This document shows, one piece after another, positions 1-9,731 of a DNA stretch of 64,000 bases (positions are counted from its first letter, which is position 1; each line of letters begins with the position of its first letter). Source of the stretch: Phreatobacter stygius. Its GTDB lineage: Bacteria > Pseudomonadota > Alphaproteobacteria > Rhizobiales > Phreatobacteraceae. The stretch covers positions 1,798,001 to 1,862,000 of the forward strand of contig NZ_CP039690.1 of the NCBI RefSeq assembly GCF_005144885.1, given 5' to 3'. The notes beneath the pieces were generated by a model that worked only from the letters and a program-made list of their open reading frames with translations, searched no databases and had not been told where the DNA came from. The position numbers and the translations under genes were made by a program.

Positions 1-1406
1 CGGCCGTCGGCCTCGTCGAGGCCCAGGTCTGGCTGAAGCCGCGGGTCGCGGTGATCTCCACCGGCGACGAGCTGGTCGCCCCCGGCGAGCCGCTGCGCCC
101 CGCCGCGATCTATGATTCCAACGGCGCCATCGTTGCCGCCGCGCTGGAGGAAAACGGCTGCGAGCCGGTGCGTTTCGGCGCCATTGCCGACGATGCCGTC
201 CGGCTCGAGGCGGCGATGCGCGAGGCCCATGCGACATGCGACGCGGTGATCCTGTCGGGCGGCACGTCGAAGGGCGCCGGCGACCTGACCTACCGCATCG
301 TCGGCGCGCTCGGGAGCCCCGGCATCGTTGCCCATGGCGTCGCCCTGAAACCCGGCAAGCCGCTCTGCCTCGCCGTTGCCGACGGCAAGCCGGTGGTGAT
401 CCTGCCGGGCTTCCCGACCTCGGCCATGTTCACCTTCCACGACATCGTGGTGCCGGTGCTCAGGATCCTGGCCGGCCAACCGGAGCGCCAGGACGTCCAG
501 CTCACCGCGCGCGTGCCGGTGCGCGTGCCCTCCGACCTCGGCCGCACCGAATTCGTCATGGTGGCGCTGTCGGCAAGTCCGGACGGTCCGGTGGCCTACC
601 CGATCGGCAAGGGCTCAGGCTCGGTCACCGCCTTCTCCCAGGCCGACGGTTTCGTCACCATCGATGCGCTGGCCGAAGCCATGCCGGCCGAGACGGTGAC
701 GCCGGTGACCCTGTTCACGCCGCATCTGCATGTGCCGGACCTGGTCATCATGGGCAGCCATTGCGTTGGCCTCGACGCGGTCATCGGCCGCCTGGTCGAC
801 CACGGCTTGAGCGCCCGGTCGCTGGCGCTCGGCAGCCTCGGCGGCCTCTCGGCGCTGCGCCGGGGCGAATGCGATCTCGCTCCGATCCACCTGTTCGATC
901 CGAAGACCGGCCTCTACAACCGGCCGTTTCTCGGCCCCGATATGAGTTTGATCGCTGGCTGGCGGCGCATGCAGGGCATCGTCCACGCCAGGACCGATAC
1001 GCGCTTTGCCGGCATCACCGACGCCAAGGCCGCGGTGGACAAGGCGCTTGCCGATCCCGATTGCCTGATGGTCAACCGCAACCAGGGCGCCGGCACGCGC
1101 ATCCTGATCGACCAGTTGCTCGAAGGACGGAAGCCACCTGGTTATTGGAACCAGCCGCGCTCGCACAACGCGGTGGCCGCGAGCGTCGCCCAGGGCCGCG
1201 CCGACTGGGGCGTGGCGATCCGCCCGGTGGCCGAGGCCAACGATCTCGGCTTCATCCCGCTCGCCGAGGAGCATTACGATTTCGCCGTCGCCGCCGAACC
1301 CGCCAAGGCGGCGGCGATCGAGGCTTTCCGCGCCGCGATCGTCGAGGCGAGAGACGCGCTCGAAGCCCTTGGCTTCGCGCCGGCCGACCGGGAACCGCAG
1401 ACATGA
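1..1406 (+). CDS. MoeA-type molybdopterin molybdenumtransferase fused to a periplasmic-binding-like domain (5' partial)
   Basis: The frame is open to the left edge, so the N-terminus lies outside the window; the GTG at 51 is internal (it reads V in VAVISTGDEL). The first ~165 visible residues are the MoeA MPT-binding fold: STGDELV, an SGGTSKG turn, LKPGKP and LPGFPTS. MoeA inserts molybdate into adenylated molybdopterin to form Moco. After a short domain-IV-like part, roughly residues 240-450 resemble the PBP-like domain found in some MoeA proteins and molybdate-responsive regulators (the stretch around GSHCVGLDAVIGRL, then NRNQGAGTRILIDQLL), which may sense molybdate or a cofactor form. The stop overlaps the next start as ATGA at 1403-1406, so the two genes are probably cotranslated. 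Family certain; role of the C-terminal domain inferred. Confidence 0.88.
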   Translation, partial: AVGLVEAQVWLKPRVAVISTGDELVAPGEPLRPAAIYDSNGAIVAAALEENGCEPVRFGAIADDAVRLEAAMREAHATCDAVILSGGTSKGAGDLTYRIVGALGSPGIVAHGVALKPGKPLCLAVADGKPVVILPGFPTSAMFTFHDIVVPVLRILAGQPERQDVQLTARVPVRVPSDLGRTEFVMVALSASPDGPVAYPIGKGSGSVTAFSQADGFVTIDALAEAMPAETVTPVTLFTPHLHVPDLVIMGSHCVGLDAVIGRLVDHGLSARSLALGSLGGLSALRRGECDLAPIHLFDPKTGLYNRPFLGPDMSLIAGWRRMQGIVHARTDTRFAGITDAKAAVDKALADPDCLMVNRNQGAGTRILIDQLLEGRKPPGYWNQPRSHNAVAASVAQGRADWGVAIRPVAEANDLGFIPLAEEHYDFAVAAEPAKAAAIEAFRAAIVEARDALEALGFAPADREPQT

Positions 1407-2005
1407 CCGATGCGACGCTCGACATCTCCGGCACTTTTCTGGTGCCCAAGGGCAAGCTGACCGCCGCCGTCACCTGGCTCGGCATGGCGAAAGCGCCGGA
1501 GCCTGCGGCGTCGCCCGGCCCGCTGCGGCTCAACCGGATCGCGGCGCCGGATCTCGCCTGGTACCGCGCCCTGTTCCGCCGGGTTGGCGAGGACTGGCTC
1601 TGGACCTCCCGCCTGATCCTGTCCGACGCGGCGCTGGCCGACATCCTCGGCAATCCGCGGGTCGAGGTCTATACGATCGAGCGCGACGGCGCCGAGATCG
1701 GCATGGTCGAGCTGGATCTCAGGGTCGAAGCCGAGGTCGAGATCGTCTATTTCGGCCTGGCCCGGGAGGCCGTCGGCCAGGGCCTCGGCCGCATGGCCAT
1801 GGCGAGCGCCCTGCAGGTGGCCTGGCGGCCCGGCATCACCAAGGTCTGGCTGCACACCTGTTCGCACGACCATCCCGGCGCGCTCAAATTCTACCGGAGC
1901 TGCGGCTTCGTGCCCTATGCCACCGGTATCGAGATCTTCGACGATCCGCGGCTCGCCGGCCTGCTGCCGCGCTCGGCCGCAGCGCATATTCCGCTTATCG
2001 GCTGA
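1403..2005 (+). CDS. GNAT family N-acetyltransferase
   Basis: A 200-residue protein starting at the ATG that overlaps the upstream stop (ATGA). It has the GNAT acetyl-CoA-binding loop, visible as the VGQGLGRMAMA segment around residues 115-125, followed by the C-terminal strand WLHTCSHDHPGALKFYRSCG typical of the GNAT fold. The substrate cannot be read from sequence. The tight overlap with the MoeA-like gene suggests one transcript but does not prove a molybdopterin role. It converges on the epmA-like gene, and the two reading frames overlap by 11 bases at their 3' ends. Confidence 0.85.
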   Translation: MTDATLDISGTFLVPKGKLTAAVTWLGMAKAPEPAASPGPLRLNRIAAPDLAWYRALFRRVGEDWLWTSRLILSDAALADILGNPRVEVYTIERDGAEIGMVELDLRVEAEVEIVYFGLAREAVGQGLGRMAMASALQVAWRPGITKVWLHTCSHDHPGALKFYRSCGFVPYATGIEIFDDPRLAGLLPRSAAAHIPLIG

Positions 2006-3047
2006 AGGTTTCCGGCACCGGGGTCCAGATCACCTCGTCGATCGCGCGGGCGCCGGTCGCCAGCATGACCAGCCGCTCGAAACCGAGCGCGATGCCGCTG
2101 GTCGGCGGCATCAGGGCGAGCGCCGCCAGGAGCTCCTCGTCGATCGGATAGCGCTCGCCATAGACCCGCGCCTTCTCGGCCATTTCGATCTCGAAGCGGC
2201 GGCGCTGCTCGGTCGGATCGGTCAGCTCGCCGAAGGCGTTGGCAAGCTCGACGCCGCAGGCGTAGAGCTCGAAGCGCTCGGCCACCCGTGGGTCGGCCGG
2301 TTTTGGACGCGCCAATGCGGCCTCGCTCACCGGATATTCGCACAGGATGGCCGGGCGGCCGAAACCGAGCTTCGGCTCGATCCGCTCGACCAGCACCTTG
2401 GAGAAGATGTCGGCCCAGGTGTCGTCCTCGGAAACGCGGATGCCCGCCGCGCGGGTGCGGCCGGCGAGGTCGGCGCGATCGGCCTCGCCCGACGGAGCAA
2501 TGGTTGCCAGGAGATCAATGCCGGCATGGCGGTCGAAGGCTTCGGCCAGCGTCACCCGCTCGGGTTCGAGAAACGGATCGGCTGTCGCGCCGCGCCAGGT
2601 CAGAAGCGTAGCGCCGGCGGTCTCGCAGGCGAGCCGCATCAGCGCCGCGCAATCGGCCATCAGCTGTTCGTAGGGTTCGCCCACCCGGTACCATTCCACC
2701 ATGGTGAACTCGGGGTGGTGCAGCGGGCCGCGCTCGCGATTGCGGAACACCCGGGCGAAATCGACGATCCGGGTCTCGCCGGCGGCGATCAGCTTCTTGG
2801 CGGCGAATTCCGGCGAGGTGTGCAGGTAAAGCGGCGCCCGCCGGCCGTCGATGGCGACCGCCTCGGTTGCAAAGGCGTGCAGATGCGCCTCGTTGCCGGG
2901 CGAGACCTGCAACAGCCCGGCCTCGACCTCGGTGAAGCCCTCGGCTTCGAACCAGGAGCGCAGCCGCTGCTTGATCCGGCCGCGCTGGACCAGGAACGGC
3001 CGGCGGTCGGCATGGCGGTCCTTGGCCCACCAGGGAGAGGCTGTCAT
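1995..3047 (-). CDS. epmA: EF-P lysine lysyltransferase (EpmA/GenX-like)
   Basis: About 350 residues, a class II lysyl-tRNA-synthetase catalytic core without the anticodon-binding domain: motif 2 around [20 protein letters not shown] and motif 3 [12 protein letters not shown] near the C-terminus. EpmA ligates (R)-beta-lysine to a conserved Lys of EF-P. The efp gene is divergent, with 122 bases between the two start codons, which strongly supports this over a tRNA role. The start was placed at the ATG reading [19 protein letters not shown]; an ATG two codons upstream (3053) is possible, and no clear Shine-Dalgarno decides it. No epmB (lysine 2,3-aminomutase) lies in the window. Confidence 0.9.
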   Translation of the reverse strand: MTASPWWAKDRHADRRPFLVQRGRIKQRLRSWFEAEGFTEVEAGLLQVSPGNEAHLHAFATEAVAIDGRRAPLYLHTSPEFAAKKLIAAGETRIVDFARVFRNRERGPLHHPEFTMVEWYRVGEPYEQLMADCAALMRLACETAGATLLTWRGATADPFLEPERVTLAEAFDRHAGIDLLATIAPSGEADRADLAGRTRAAGIRVSEDDTWADIFSKVLVERIEPKLGFGRPAILCEYPVSEAALARPKPADPRVAERFELYACGVELANAFGELTDPTEQRRRFEIEMAEKARVYGERYPIDEELLAALALMPPTSGIALGFERLVMLATGARAIDEVIWTPVPETFSR

Positions 3048-3169
3048 GGACATCGGTTTCAGGCTTCGGGGTGGCGCTTTGCGGAAACTTCGTCTATGCG
3101 ACGGCGGAACCGATCGCCAGGGGCGGTCGCCCCATCCAACCTGCACCCGCCAATCCAAGGACGACATCC

Positions 3170-3739
3170 GTGCCGAAGGTCATCGCCTCTTCCGTCCGCA
3201 AGGGCAACATCCTTGAAGTCGACGGCAGGCTCTATCTGATCGTCACCGCCCAGAATATCCATCCCGGCAAGGGCACGCCGGTGACCCAGGTCGACATGCG
3301 CCGCCTGTCGGATGGCGTGAAGGTGTCGGAGCGCTGGCGCACCACCGAAATGGTCGAGCGCGCCTTCGTCGAGGACCGGCCCTACACCTATCTCTACTCC
3401 GATGGCGACGGCAATCACTTCATGAACAAGGAAACCTTCGAGCAGATCGGGGTTCCCGACGACATCCTTGGCGATATGAAGCCCTATCTCCAGGAAAACA
3501 TGGAAGTGAAGCTCTCGGTCTATGAGGGCAATCCGGTTGGCATCGAACTGCCCCAGCGCGTCACGCTGGAAGTGGTCGAGACCGAGCCGGTGACCAAGGG
3601 CCAGACCGCCTCGTCGTCCTACAAGCCCGCCATCCTGTCGAATGGCGTGCGCACCCTGGTGCCGCCGCATATCGGCGCCGGCACGCGCATCGTCGTGAAC
3701 ACCGAGGACGGCGCCTATTACGAGCGCGCCAAGGACTGA
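3170..3739 (+). CDS. efp: Elongation factor P
   Basis: A 189-residue three-domain EF-P that rescues ribosomes stalled at polyproline. The GTG start gives [12 protein letters not shown], the usual EF-P N-terminus, and AAGGA lies 9 bases upstream. The modified Lys is K34 in the loop HPGKGTP. The C-terminal OB domain ends with [19 protein letters not shown]. The frame is open further upstream, but that extension has no EF-P similarity. The divergent neighbour is the likely modifying enzyme EpmA. Length matches the family (about 188). Confidence 0.97.
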   Translation: MPKVIASSVRKGNILEVDGRLYLIVTAQNIHPGKGTPVTQVDMRRLSDGVKVSERWRTTEMVERAFVEDRPYTYLYSDGDGNHFMNKETFEQIGVPDDILGDMKPYLQENMEVKLSVYEGNPVGIELPQRVTLEVVETEPVTKGQTASSSYKPAILSNGVRTLVPPHIGAGTRIVVNTEDGAYYERAKD

Positions 3740-3897
3740 TCGCCTGCCGGATTCGAGCGGCCACCAGGCTGCAGCTGGCGCGGACATCCCGCGCTGGCCA
3801 TGGCCGGTGATGCGTGCGCGGGTCCAGCCTTTTCAAACGGCCGCGCAGAGGCGACAAGGGGCGAGAGATTTCGGTCGCAGCGTGACGGGGGACGTTC

Positions 3898-5172
3898 TTG
3901 GCCTATCGCTTCGTCCATGCGGCGGATGTTCACCTCGATTCGCCGCTTCGATCACTCGCGCTGCGCAACCCTGATCTGGCCGAACTGATCGGCAACGCCA
4001 CGCGGCGGGCCTTCACCAATATCGTCGACCTCTGCCTGAACGAACAGGTCGACGCCCTGCTGCTGGCCGGCGACCTCTACGACGGCGACCAGACGTCGAT
4101 GAAGACGGCGCGGTTCCTGGCCATGCAGATCCGGCGGCTCGACGAAGCCGGCATCCGGGTCTTCATCATCCGAGGCAACCACGACGCCCTGTCCAGGATC
4201 ACCAAGGAACTGACCCTTCCAGACACCGTGAAGGTGTTCGGCGGCCGGGCCGAGGCCGTCTCGATCGAGCGGTCGCGCGGCGATTTCGCGGTGGCGATCC
4301 ACGGCATCAGCTTCGCCAACGCCCATGCGGCCGAGAGCCTGCTGCCGAAATACAAAGCCCCGCTCGACGGTGCCGTGAACATCGCGCTGATGCACACGAG
4401 CCTTGCCGGCGCGGCGGGACATGACCCCTACGCCCCGTGCAGCATCGCCGATCTCGGCACCAGCGGCTTCGACTACTGGGCGCTCGGCCACGTCCACCGG
4501 CGTGCCGTCGTCGAAAGCCCGCGTGCGATCGTCATGCCGGGCATGCCGCAGGGCCGCGACATCAACGAGGCTGGGCCCAAATCCGTCACGCTGGTCACGG
4601 TTGCCGATGACCGGTCGATCCAGATGGAACAGCGCTTCACCAGCGTTGCCCAGTTCGAGCGGGTGGCGGTGAATGTCGACGGCATCGAGGATTGGCGCGC
4701 TCTGGTCGCGGCCATGACCCGGGCCTTCGAGCAGGCGCGCGAGCGGACCCAGTCCGAGCATCTGGTGGCGCGCCTCAGCATCACCGGAACGACGCCGCTG
4801 GCCTGGCAGATCAGGCGCGATGCCGACCTCCTGAAGGCGGAGGCCGACGACCGGGCGTCGGTGATCGGCAAGAGCTGGGTCGAGAAGCTCGAGATCGACT
4901 GCACCGCGCCGGGCGTCGTCGCGGGCGCACCTGCCGACCCGCTGGCCGAACTGCACGACCTGATCGCCGGCGAGGTCCTGTCGTCCAGCGCCTATGCGAT
5001 GGAACTGACTGTCATCGCCGAGGAACTGCGGGCGCAATTGCCGGTGGAATGCCGGACCATCTTCGGCACCAGCGAGGAGGCGTTCAAGGCGGCCCTCGGG
5101 CGGCTGGCGCGCGAGGGTGCCGAAGACGTTCTCGCGCGGCTCCACGCTGCAGCCGATGGCGGGCAATCCTGA
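3898..5172 (+). CDS. YhaO/SbcD-like metallophosphoesterase (DNA repair exonuclease family)
   Basis: 424 residues from a TTG start preceded by a G-rich Shine-Dalgarno (GGGGGAC). All calcineurin-like metal ligands are present: D10 and H12 (ADVHLDSP), D59 (AGDLYDG), N94-H95-D96 (GNHD), H166 and H198/H200 (GHVHR). These define the Mre11/SbcD superfamily; length and partner fit the YhaO subfamily. Its stop overlaps the next start (TGATG), so it is coupled to the YhaN-like ATPase, as SbcD is to SbcC. The pair probably processes DNA ends in the cytoplasm. The C-terminal third (residues 280-424) is family-specific and its function is unknown. Confidence 0.87.
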   Translation: MAYRFVHAADVHLDSPLRSLALRNPDLAELIGNATRRAFTNIVDLCLNEQVDALLLAGDLYDGDQTSMKTARFLAMQIRRLDEAGIRVFIIRGNHDALSRITKELTLPDTVKVFGGRAEAVSIERSRGDFAVAIHGISFANAHAAESLLPKYKAPLDGAVNIALMHTSLAGAAGHDPYAPCSIADLGTSGFDYWALGHVHRRAVVESPRAIVMPGMPQGRDINEAGPKSVTLVTVADDRSIQMEQRFTSVAQFERVAVNVDGIEDWRALVAAMTRAFEQARERTQSEHLVARLSITGTTPLAWQIRRDADLLKAEADDRASVIGKSWVEKLEIDCTAPGVVAGAPADPLAELHDLIAGEVLSSSAYAMELTVIAEELRAQLPVECRTIFGTSEEAFKAALGRLAREGAEDVLARLHAAADGGQS

Positions 5173-8100
5173 TGCGCCTCAACCGTCTCGACCTGACACG
5201 CTACGGCAAGTTCACCGACCGCCAGATCGATTTCGGCTCGAGCGAGCCCGGCCGGCCCGACCTGCACATCGTCTACGGCCCGAACGAAGCCGGCAAGTCG
5301 ACGGCTTTGGCCGCCTTTCTCGACCTGCTCTTCGGCATCGAGGCGCGCAGCCGCTACGACTTCCTCCATCCCTATGCGACCATGCGGATCGGCGCTTCGC
5401 TCGATCTCGCCAGCGGCACACGCGCCTTCGTCCGGATCAAGCGGCCGCAGAACAGCCTGCTCGATGGCGGCGAGCAGCCGGTTCCCGACGGCCTCATCCT
5501 CGGCGATCTCGGCGCCATCGACCGGGCCTCCTACCGGACCATGTTCTCGCTCGACGACGACACGCTGGAAGCCGGTGGCGAGAGCATTCTCGCCAGCAAG
5601 GGCGATCTCGGCCAATTGCTGTTTTCCGCCAGCGCCGGGCTCGCGGAGCTCAGCCGGACCCTCGTCGCGCTGCGTGGCGAAGCGGACGGCTTCTACCGGT
5701 TCCGGGCGCGAAGCGGCGAACTGCATGACCTCAAGGCCCAACTGGCGACACTCAAGGAGGAGCGGGAGCGGATCGACACGGCGGCATCCGAATATGCCCA
5801 GCTCGTCGAAACCCGCGACCGCGCCTCGGTCCAGTATGAGGAGGCCCTGGGCGAGCGCGGTCAGGTCCGCTCGCGCATGGACGAGATCAGGCGCCTCGTG
5901 AACGCCATGCCGCGACTGGCCGCGCTGAAGGCCCTGCGCGCCGATCTGGAGCCCCTGGCCGGCCTGCCCGAACCGCCGCCCGGCTGGCTGGAAAGCCTCC
6001 CCAGGCTGCAGGCCGAGGAGATCGAGCTGGCGACCCGCGCCGATGCGATCGATCGCGATATCGACCGTGTGACGGACGAGATCGAGGCGATCGCCGTCGA
6101 CGAGCATGGCCTTCGGCTGGCCGAGCGGGCCGACCGGCTGGCCGAGCTCAGGGCGCGCAGTGTGACGGCGGAGAAGGACCTGCCGCTCCGGCACCTGCAG
6201 CTGAAGGAAATCGACCTGGCAATCTCGGGCATCCTGCGCCGCCTGGAATGTCCGGAACAGACGGCGCCCGGCTCGCTCCTGCTCGCCGCCTCGCAGGTCG
6301 GCGCGCTCAGAAGCCTGATCGAACAGAGGTCGGGTGTCGAGGCGGCGCTGAACGGCAGCCGGCGCGAATGGACCGAAGCGGGCCGTCGCCTCGCCGACCT
6401 GCGCGAGCGGCTGGGTGCCGCCGGCCCCGATGACCAGCCAGGCGCCGCCACGGCGTTCGCGGCGCTTGCCGGCGCGGTGAACGCGCTCCGCGCCGACGAC
6501 CATCTGGCGCGCCGGCGTATCGCCGAGCGAACCAGGGCGAACCTGCTTGATGTCCTGGCCGAACGCCTGTCCGCGTTGAAACCGTGGAGCGGCAAGGCGG
6601 ACGAGCTCGCGGCGATCAGCGTGCCCGCAGCCTACGACATCGAGCGCTGGAAGGCCGCCACCGCGGAGGCCCAGGCCGAGATCGACCGGCATGGCTCGGC
6701 CATCGAGCGCCTCACCACCGAGCGGCGCCGGCTCGAGGCCGAACGGGATTCGATCGGCGCGACGGCCGGGCCGGTGAGCGATCAGGAGGCCGCGGCGATC
6801 CGTGCCGCCCGCGAGGCAGCATGGGCAAGGCACCGGCGCGCGCTCGACGCCACCTCCGCCGACGCCTACGAAGGCACGCTTCGCCGCGACGATGCCGTTG
6901 TCCATGCCCGCTTCGGCAATGCCAAGGACGTGGCGCGGCTGCATCAGCTGACGCAGGCGATCGCGGTCCTCATCGCTGATCTCGACCGGGCCGGAGAGCT
7001 GCACGCCGTCGCGTCAGGCCGCATGGCGACGCTGCGCGCGGAGATCGCCGCGGCGCTGCGGGCGATCGGTCCGGCGATGCCGCCGGACATGTCGCTATCC
7101 CACCTGGAGGCCTGGCTCGCGGCGCGCGAACGGATACTCGACCTGCGTGAACAGCGCCGCCAGGCCGACCGTGACCTTCGCGAGGCGGAAACGGACGCAG
7201 CGGCGGCACGCGAGCGGCTGCTGTCCGCGCTTGCGGCCGCGGGCACCAGCCACGACGCCGCCGCCGACCTCGATGCGCTCGCCCTTGCCGCGCAAACCGC
7301 CATCGATCGCGAGGCCGGCAAGCAAGCGCTGCGCGACCAGGCCGATGAGCGCCGCCGCGACCTGGCGCGGCGGGACGCGGACATGAACGCCGCGGCGGCC
7401 GCCGAGCGGGACTGGAGCCAGGCCTGGGAGAAGGCCTGTGCGGGCTCCTGGCTCGGCCGGGGCGGCATTCCGGGCGTCGCGACGGTGCGCGAATGCCTCG
7501 TCGAGCTCGCGGCGCTCGAACCGGTGCTCGACAAGCGGAGCGGCCTCGCCGATCGGATCCAGAAGATGGAGCACGACCAGGCAGCGTTCGCCGACGAAGT
7601 TGCCGCGCTTGCCGGCGAGCTCGGCATGGACGACCGCAGCCGGCCGTCTCTCGACCTGGCGCACGATGTCGCTCACCGCGTCGAGGCGGCGCGCGCGGCC
7701 GAGGCGACCCGCGCGACCCGGATGACCTCGCTTGACGATCTGCGCGAGCGCCAACGCGATGTTGTCGACCGGATCGCCGTCAACGCCAGGCGAAAGATCG
7801 AAATGACCGGCTATTTCGACGTGACCTCGTTGATCGAGGTTGGCGAAAGGCTGCGCAGCGCCGAGAAAAAAGCCGACTTGCAAAGGCGCGAGATCGACGA
7901 GGCGCGTGCGCTGCGCGACGCGATCGGCGAAACCGCGGAACATGACGCGGAAGCCCTGCTCGAAGGGCTCGATCGGCCGGCGCTCGAAACCGAGCTCGGT
8001 GAACTGACCGCCCGCTTCGAGGACCTCGACCGGCGCGCGCGCGAGCTGTTCACCGCCCATAGCAAGGCGGTGGACCGGGTCGAGGCGGTGGGCGGTGACG

Positions 8101-8651
8101 ACGCGGTTGCCAGGCTCGAAGAACGGCGGCGCACCGGCCTTCTGGAGATTGAAGACAAGGCCCTGCGCCATTTCCGGCTGCGGGTCGGCATCGTCGCCGC
8201 CGAGCAGGCTCTGCGCTCCTATCGCGACCGGCACCGCAGTTCCATGATGAAGCGCGCCTCCGAAGCTTTCCGGACGATCAGCCGCGGCGCCTATACCGGC
8301 CTGGCGACGCAGCCCGAGAAGGATGGCGAGATCCTGCTCGGCGTCGGTGCCGACGGCAGCTCCAAGATCGCCTCGGACATGTCCAAGGGAACGCGCTTCC
8401 AGCTCTATCTCGCCCTGCGCGTGGCCGGCTATCACGAGTTCGCCCGCCTGCGCCCGGCCGTGCCCTTCGTTGCCGACGACATCATGGAAACCTTCGACGA
8501 CTTCCGCGCCGAGGAGGCCTTCCGGGTCTTTTCGGACATGGCCGAGGTGGGCCAGGTGATCTATCTGACGCACCATCGCCACCTGCTGGACATTGCCCAG
8601 CGGGTCTGCCCCGGCGTCAGGGTGCATGAACTCGGCCCCGGCCCCGGTTGA
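5172..8651 (+). CDS. YhaN-like AAA/SMC-type ATPase
   Basis: 1159 residues. The N-terminal half-ATPase carries Walker A at 36-43 (GPNEAGKS) directly after RLDLTRYGKFTD. The middle (about 170-1000) is a very long charged Arg/Glu/Ala-rich region expected to form coiled coils. The C-terminal half holds the signature SKGTRFQLYLALR and Walker B VPFVADDIMETFDD, then a switch His in TLTHHRHL-like context (YLTHHRHLLD). This is the SbcC/Rad50-like partner of the upstream phosphoesterase; the ATG overlaps its stop by one base. A longer upstream frame exists but is only the shadow of the yhaO-like gene. The physiological substrate is unknown. Confidence 0.87.
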   Translation: MRLNRLDLTRYGKFTDRQIDFGSSEPGRPDLHIVYGPNEAGKSTALAAFLDLLFGIEARSRYDFLHPYATMRIGASLDLASGTRAFVRIKRPQNSLLDGGEQPVPDGLILGDLGAIDRASYRTMFSLDDDTLEAGGESILASKGDLGQLLFSASAGLAELSRTLVALRGEADGFYRFRARSGELHDLKAQLATLKEERERIDTAASEYAQLVETRDRASVQYEEALGERGQVRSRMDEIRRLVNAMPRLAALKALRADLEPLAGLPEPPPGWLESLPRLQAEEIELATRADAIDRDIDRVTDEIEAIAVDEHGLRLAERADRLAELRARSVTAEKDLPLRHLQLKEIDLAISGILRRLECPEQTAPGSLLLAASQVGALRSLIEQRSGVEAALNGSRREWTEAGRRLADLRERLGAAGPDDQPGAATAFAALAGAVNALRADDHLARRRIAERTRANLLDVLAERLSALKPWSGKADELAAISVPAAYDIERWKAATAEAQAEIDRHGSAIERLTTERRRLEAERDSIGATAGPVSDQEAAAIRAAREAAWARHRRALDATSADAYEGTLRRDDAVVHARFGNAKDVARLHQLTQAIAVLIADLDRAGELHAVASGRMATLRAEIAAALRAIGPAMPPDMSLSHLEAWLAARERILDLREQRRQADRDLREAETDAAAARERLLSALAAAGTSHDAAADLDALALAAQTAIDREAGKQALRDQADERRRDLARRDADMNAAAAAERDWSQAWEKACAGSWLGRGGIPGVATVRECLVELAALEPVLDKRSGLADRIQKMEHDQAAFADEVAALAGELGMDDRSRPSLDLAHDVAHRVEAARAAEATRATRMTSLDDLRERQRDVVDRIAVNARRKIEMTGYFDVTSLIEVGERLRSAEKKADLQRREIDEARALRDAIGETAEHDAEALLEGLDRPALETELGELTARFEDLDRRARELFTAHSKAVDRVEAVGGDDAVARLEERRRTGLLEIEDKALRHFRLRVGIVAAEQALRSYRDRHRSSMMKRASEAFRTISRGAYTGLATQPEKDGEILLGVGADGSSKIASDMSKGTRFQLYLALRVAGYHEFARLRPAVPFVADDIMETFDDFRAEEAFRVFSDMAEVGQVIYLTHHRHLLDIAQRVCPGVRVHELGPGPG

Positions 8652-8711
8652 TCGACCGGCGCGGCGCATCCGCGTTCGCGGCGCCGGCGAACCCGCCAGC
8701 CGATCCGCGGT

Positions 8712-9569
8712 CTATTCGGCCGCCTGCCCGCGCGAACGGGTCGTCGCATCTTCCACCGCCTGCTCGGCGGCGTCGACCGTCTTCAGCGCCTCCGGATGCG
8801 GCATCGAGACGATGTTGTAGCCGGAATCGACATAGTGGATTTCGCCGGTCACGCCGGTCGACAGGTCCGACAGCAGATAGAGCGCCGAGCCGCCGATTTC
8901 GTCGATCGAAACGGTGCGCCGGAGCGGCGCATGGCGCTTCTGGAAGTTGAACATCAGCCGTGCGTCGGAAATACCGGCGCCGGCGAGCGTGCGCACCGGG
9001 CCGGGCGACAGCGCGTTCACCCGGATGCCGAGCGGGCCGTAATCGGCGGCGAGATAACGCACCGACGCCTCCAGCCCTGCCTTGGCGACGCCCATCACAT
9101 TGTAGTTCGGCATCACCCGGGTCGAGCCGCCATAGGTCAGGGTCAGCATCGAGCCGCCCGGCTGCATCAGGGCGGCGGCGCGTTTGGCGACTTCGGTGAA
9201 GGAGAAGCAGGAAATCACCATGGTGCGCGAGAAATTGTCGCGCGAGGTGTCGGCGTAGCGGCCTTTCAGCTCGTTCTTGTCGGAAAAGCCGATGGCGTGA
9301 ACGATGAAGTCGAGCCCGCCCCAGGTTTCCGCGAGCGTCGCGAAGGTCTGGTCGACGGTGGCGATATCCTCGACGTCGCAGGGCAGCACCAGCGAGGCGC
9401 CGATGCTGTCGGCCAGCGGGCGAACGCGCTTGCCGAGCGCCTCCCCCTGATAGGTGAAGGCGATCTCGGCACCATGGGCGGCGAGCGTCCGGGCGATGCC
9501 CCAGGCGATGGAGTGGTCGTTCGCCACTCCCATGATCAGGCCGCGACGGCCCTGCATCAATCCCGTCAC
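8712..9569 (-). CDS. fabI: Enoyl-[acyl-carrier-protein] reductase (NADH)
   Basis: 285 residues, SDR-like FabI, which reduces trans-2-enoyl-ACP in the last step of each elongation cycle. Visible features: the dinucleotide-binding segment GLIMGVANDHSIAWGIA, the FabI Y-x6-K pair in YNVMGVAK and PGPVRTLAGAGI in the substrate loop. The GTG start (MTGLMQGRRG) has AGGAG 9 bases upstream and matches the usual alphaproteobacterial N-terminus; the open frame extends about 58 codons further but without similarity. It lies 197 bases downstream of fabB, with an inverted repeat in the gap, so it may have its own promoter. Confidence 0.95.
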   Translation of the reverse strand: MTGLMQGRRGLIMGVANDHSIAWGIARTLAAHGAEIAFTYQGEALGKRVRPLADSIGASLVLPCDVEDIATVDQTFATLAETWGGLDFIVHAIGFSDKNELKGRYADTSRDNFSRTMVISCFSFTEVAKRAAALMQPGGSMLTLTYGGSTRVMPNYNVMGVAKAGLEASVRYLAADYGPLGIRVNALSPGPVRTLAGAGISDARLMFNFQKRHAPLRRTVSIDEIGGSALYLLSDLSTGVTGEIHYVDSGYNIVSMPHPEALKTVDAAEQAVEDATTRSRGQAAE

Positions 9570-9731
9570 GCGCTTGCTCCTCGGTTCAATACCGGCCGTG
9601 CCACCGCGGTCGACGAGTTGAAGGTGGGGATGCGCGAAACGGTCTGTCCACATGGCCTTTCGCCTTGGGAGCCTGATCTTCCCGCATCTTCCATGAGTCT
9701 GCGACCACCCGGTGACATTAAGTCCATCACG

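Noticed and set aside
1917-3239. A 440-codon plus-strand open frame opposite epmA
   Set aside because: Antisense to the synthetase-like gene with its class II motifs and no similarity of its own.
4992-7004. A 670-codon minus-strand open frame opposite the YhaN-like gene
   Set aside because: Same antisense artefact; the plus-strand product has Walker A and B and the ABC signature.
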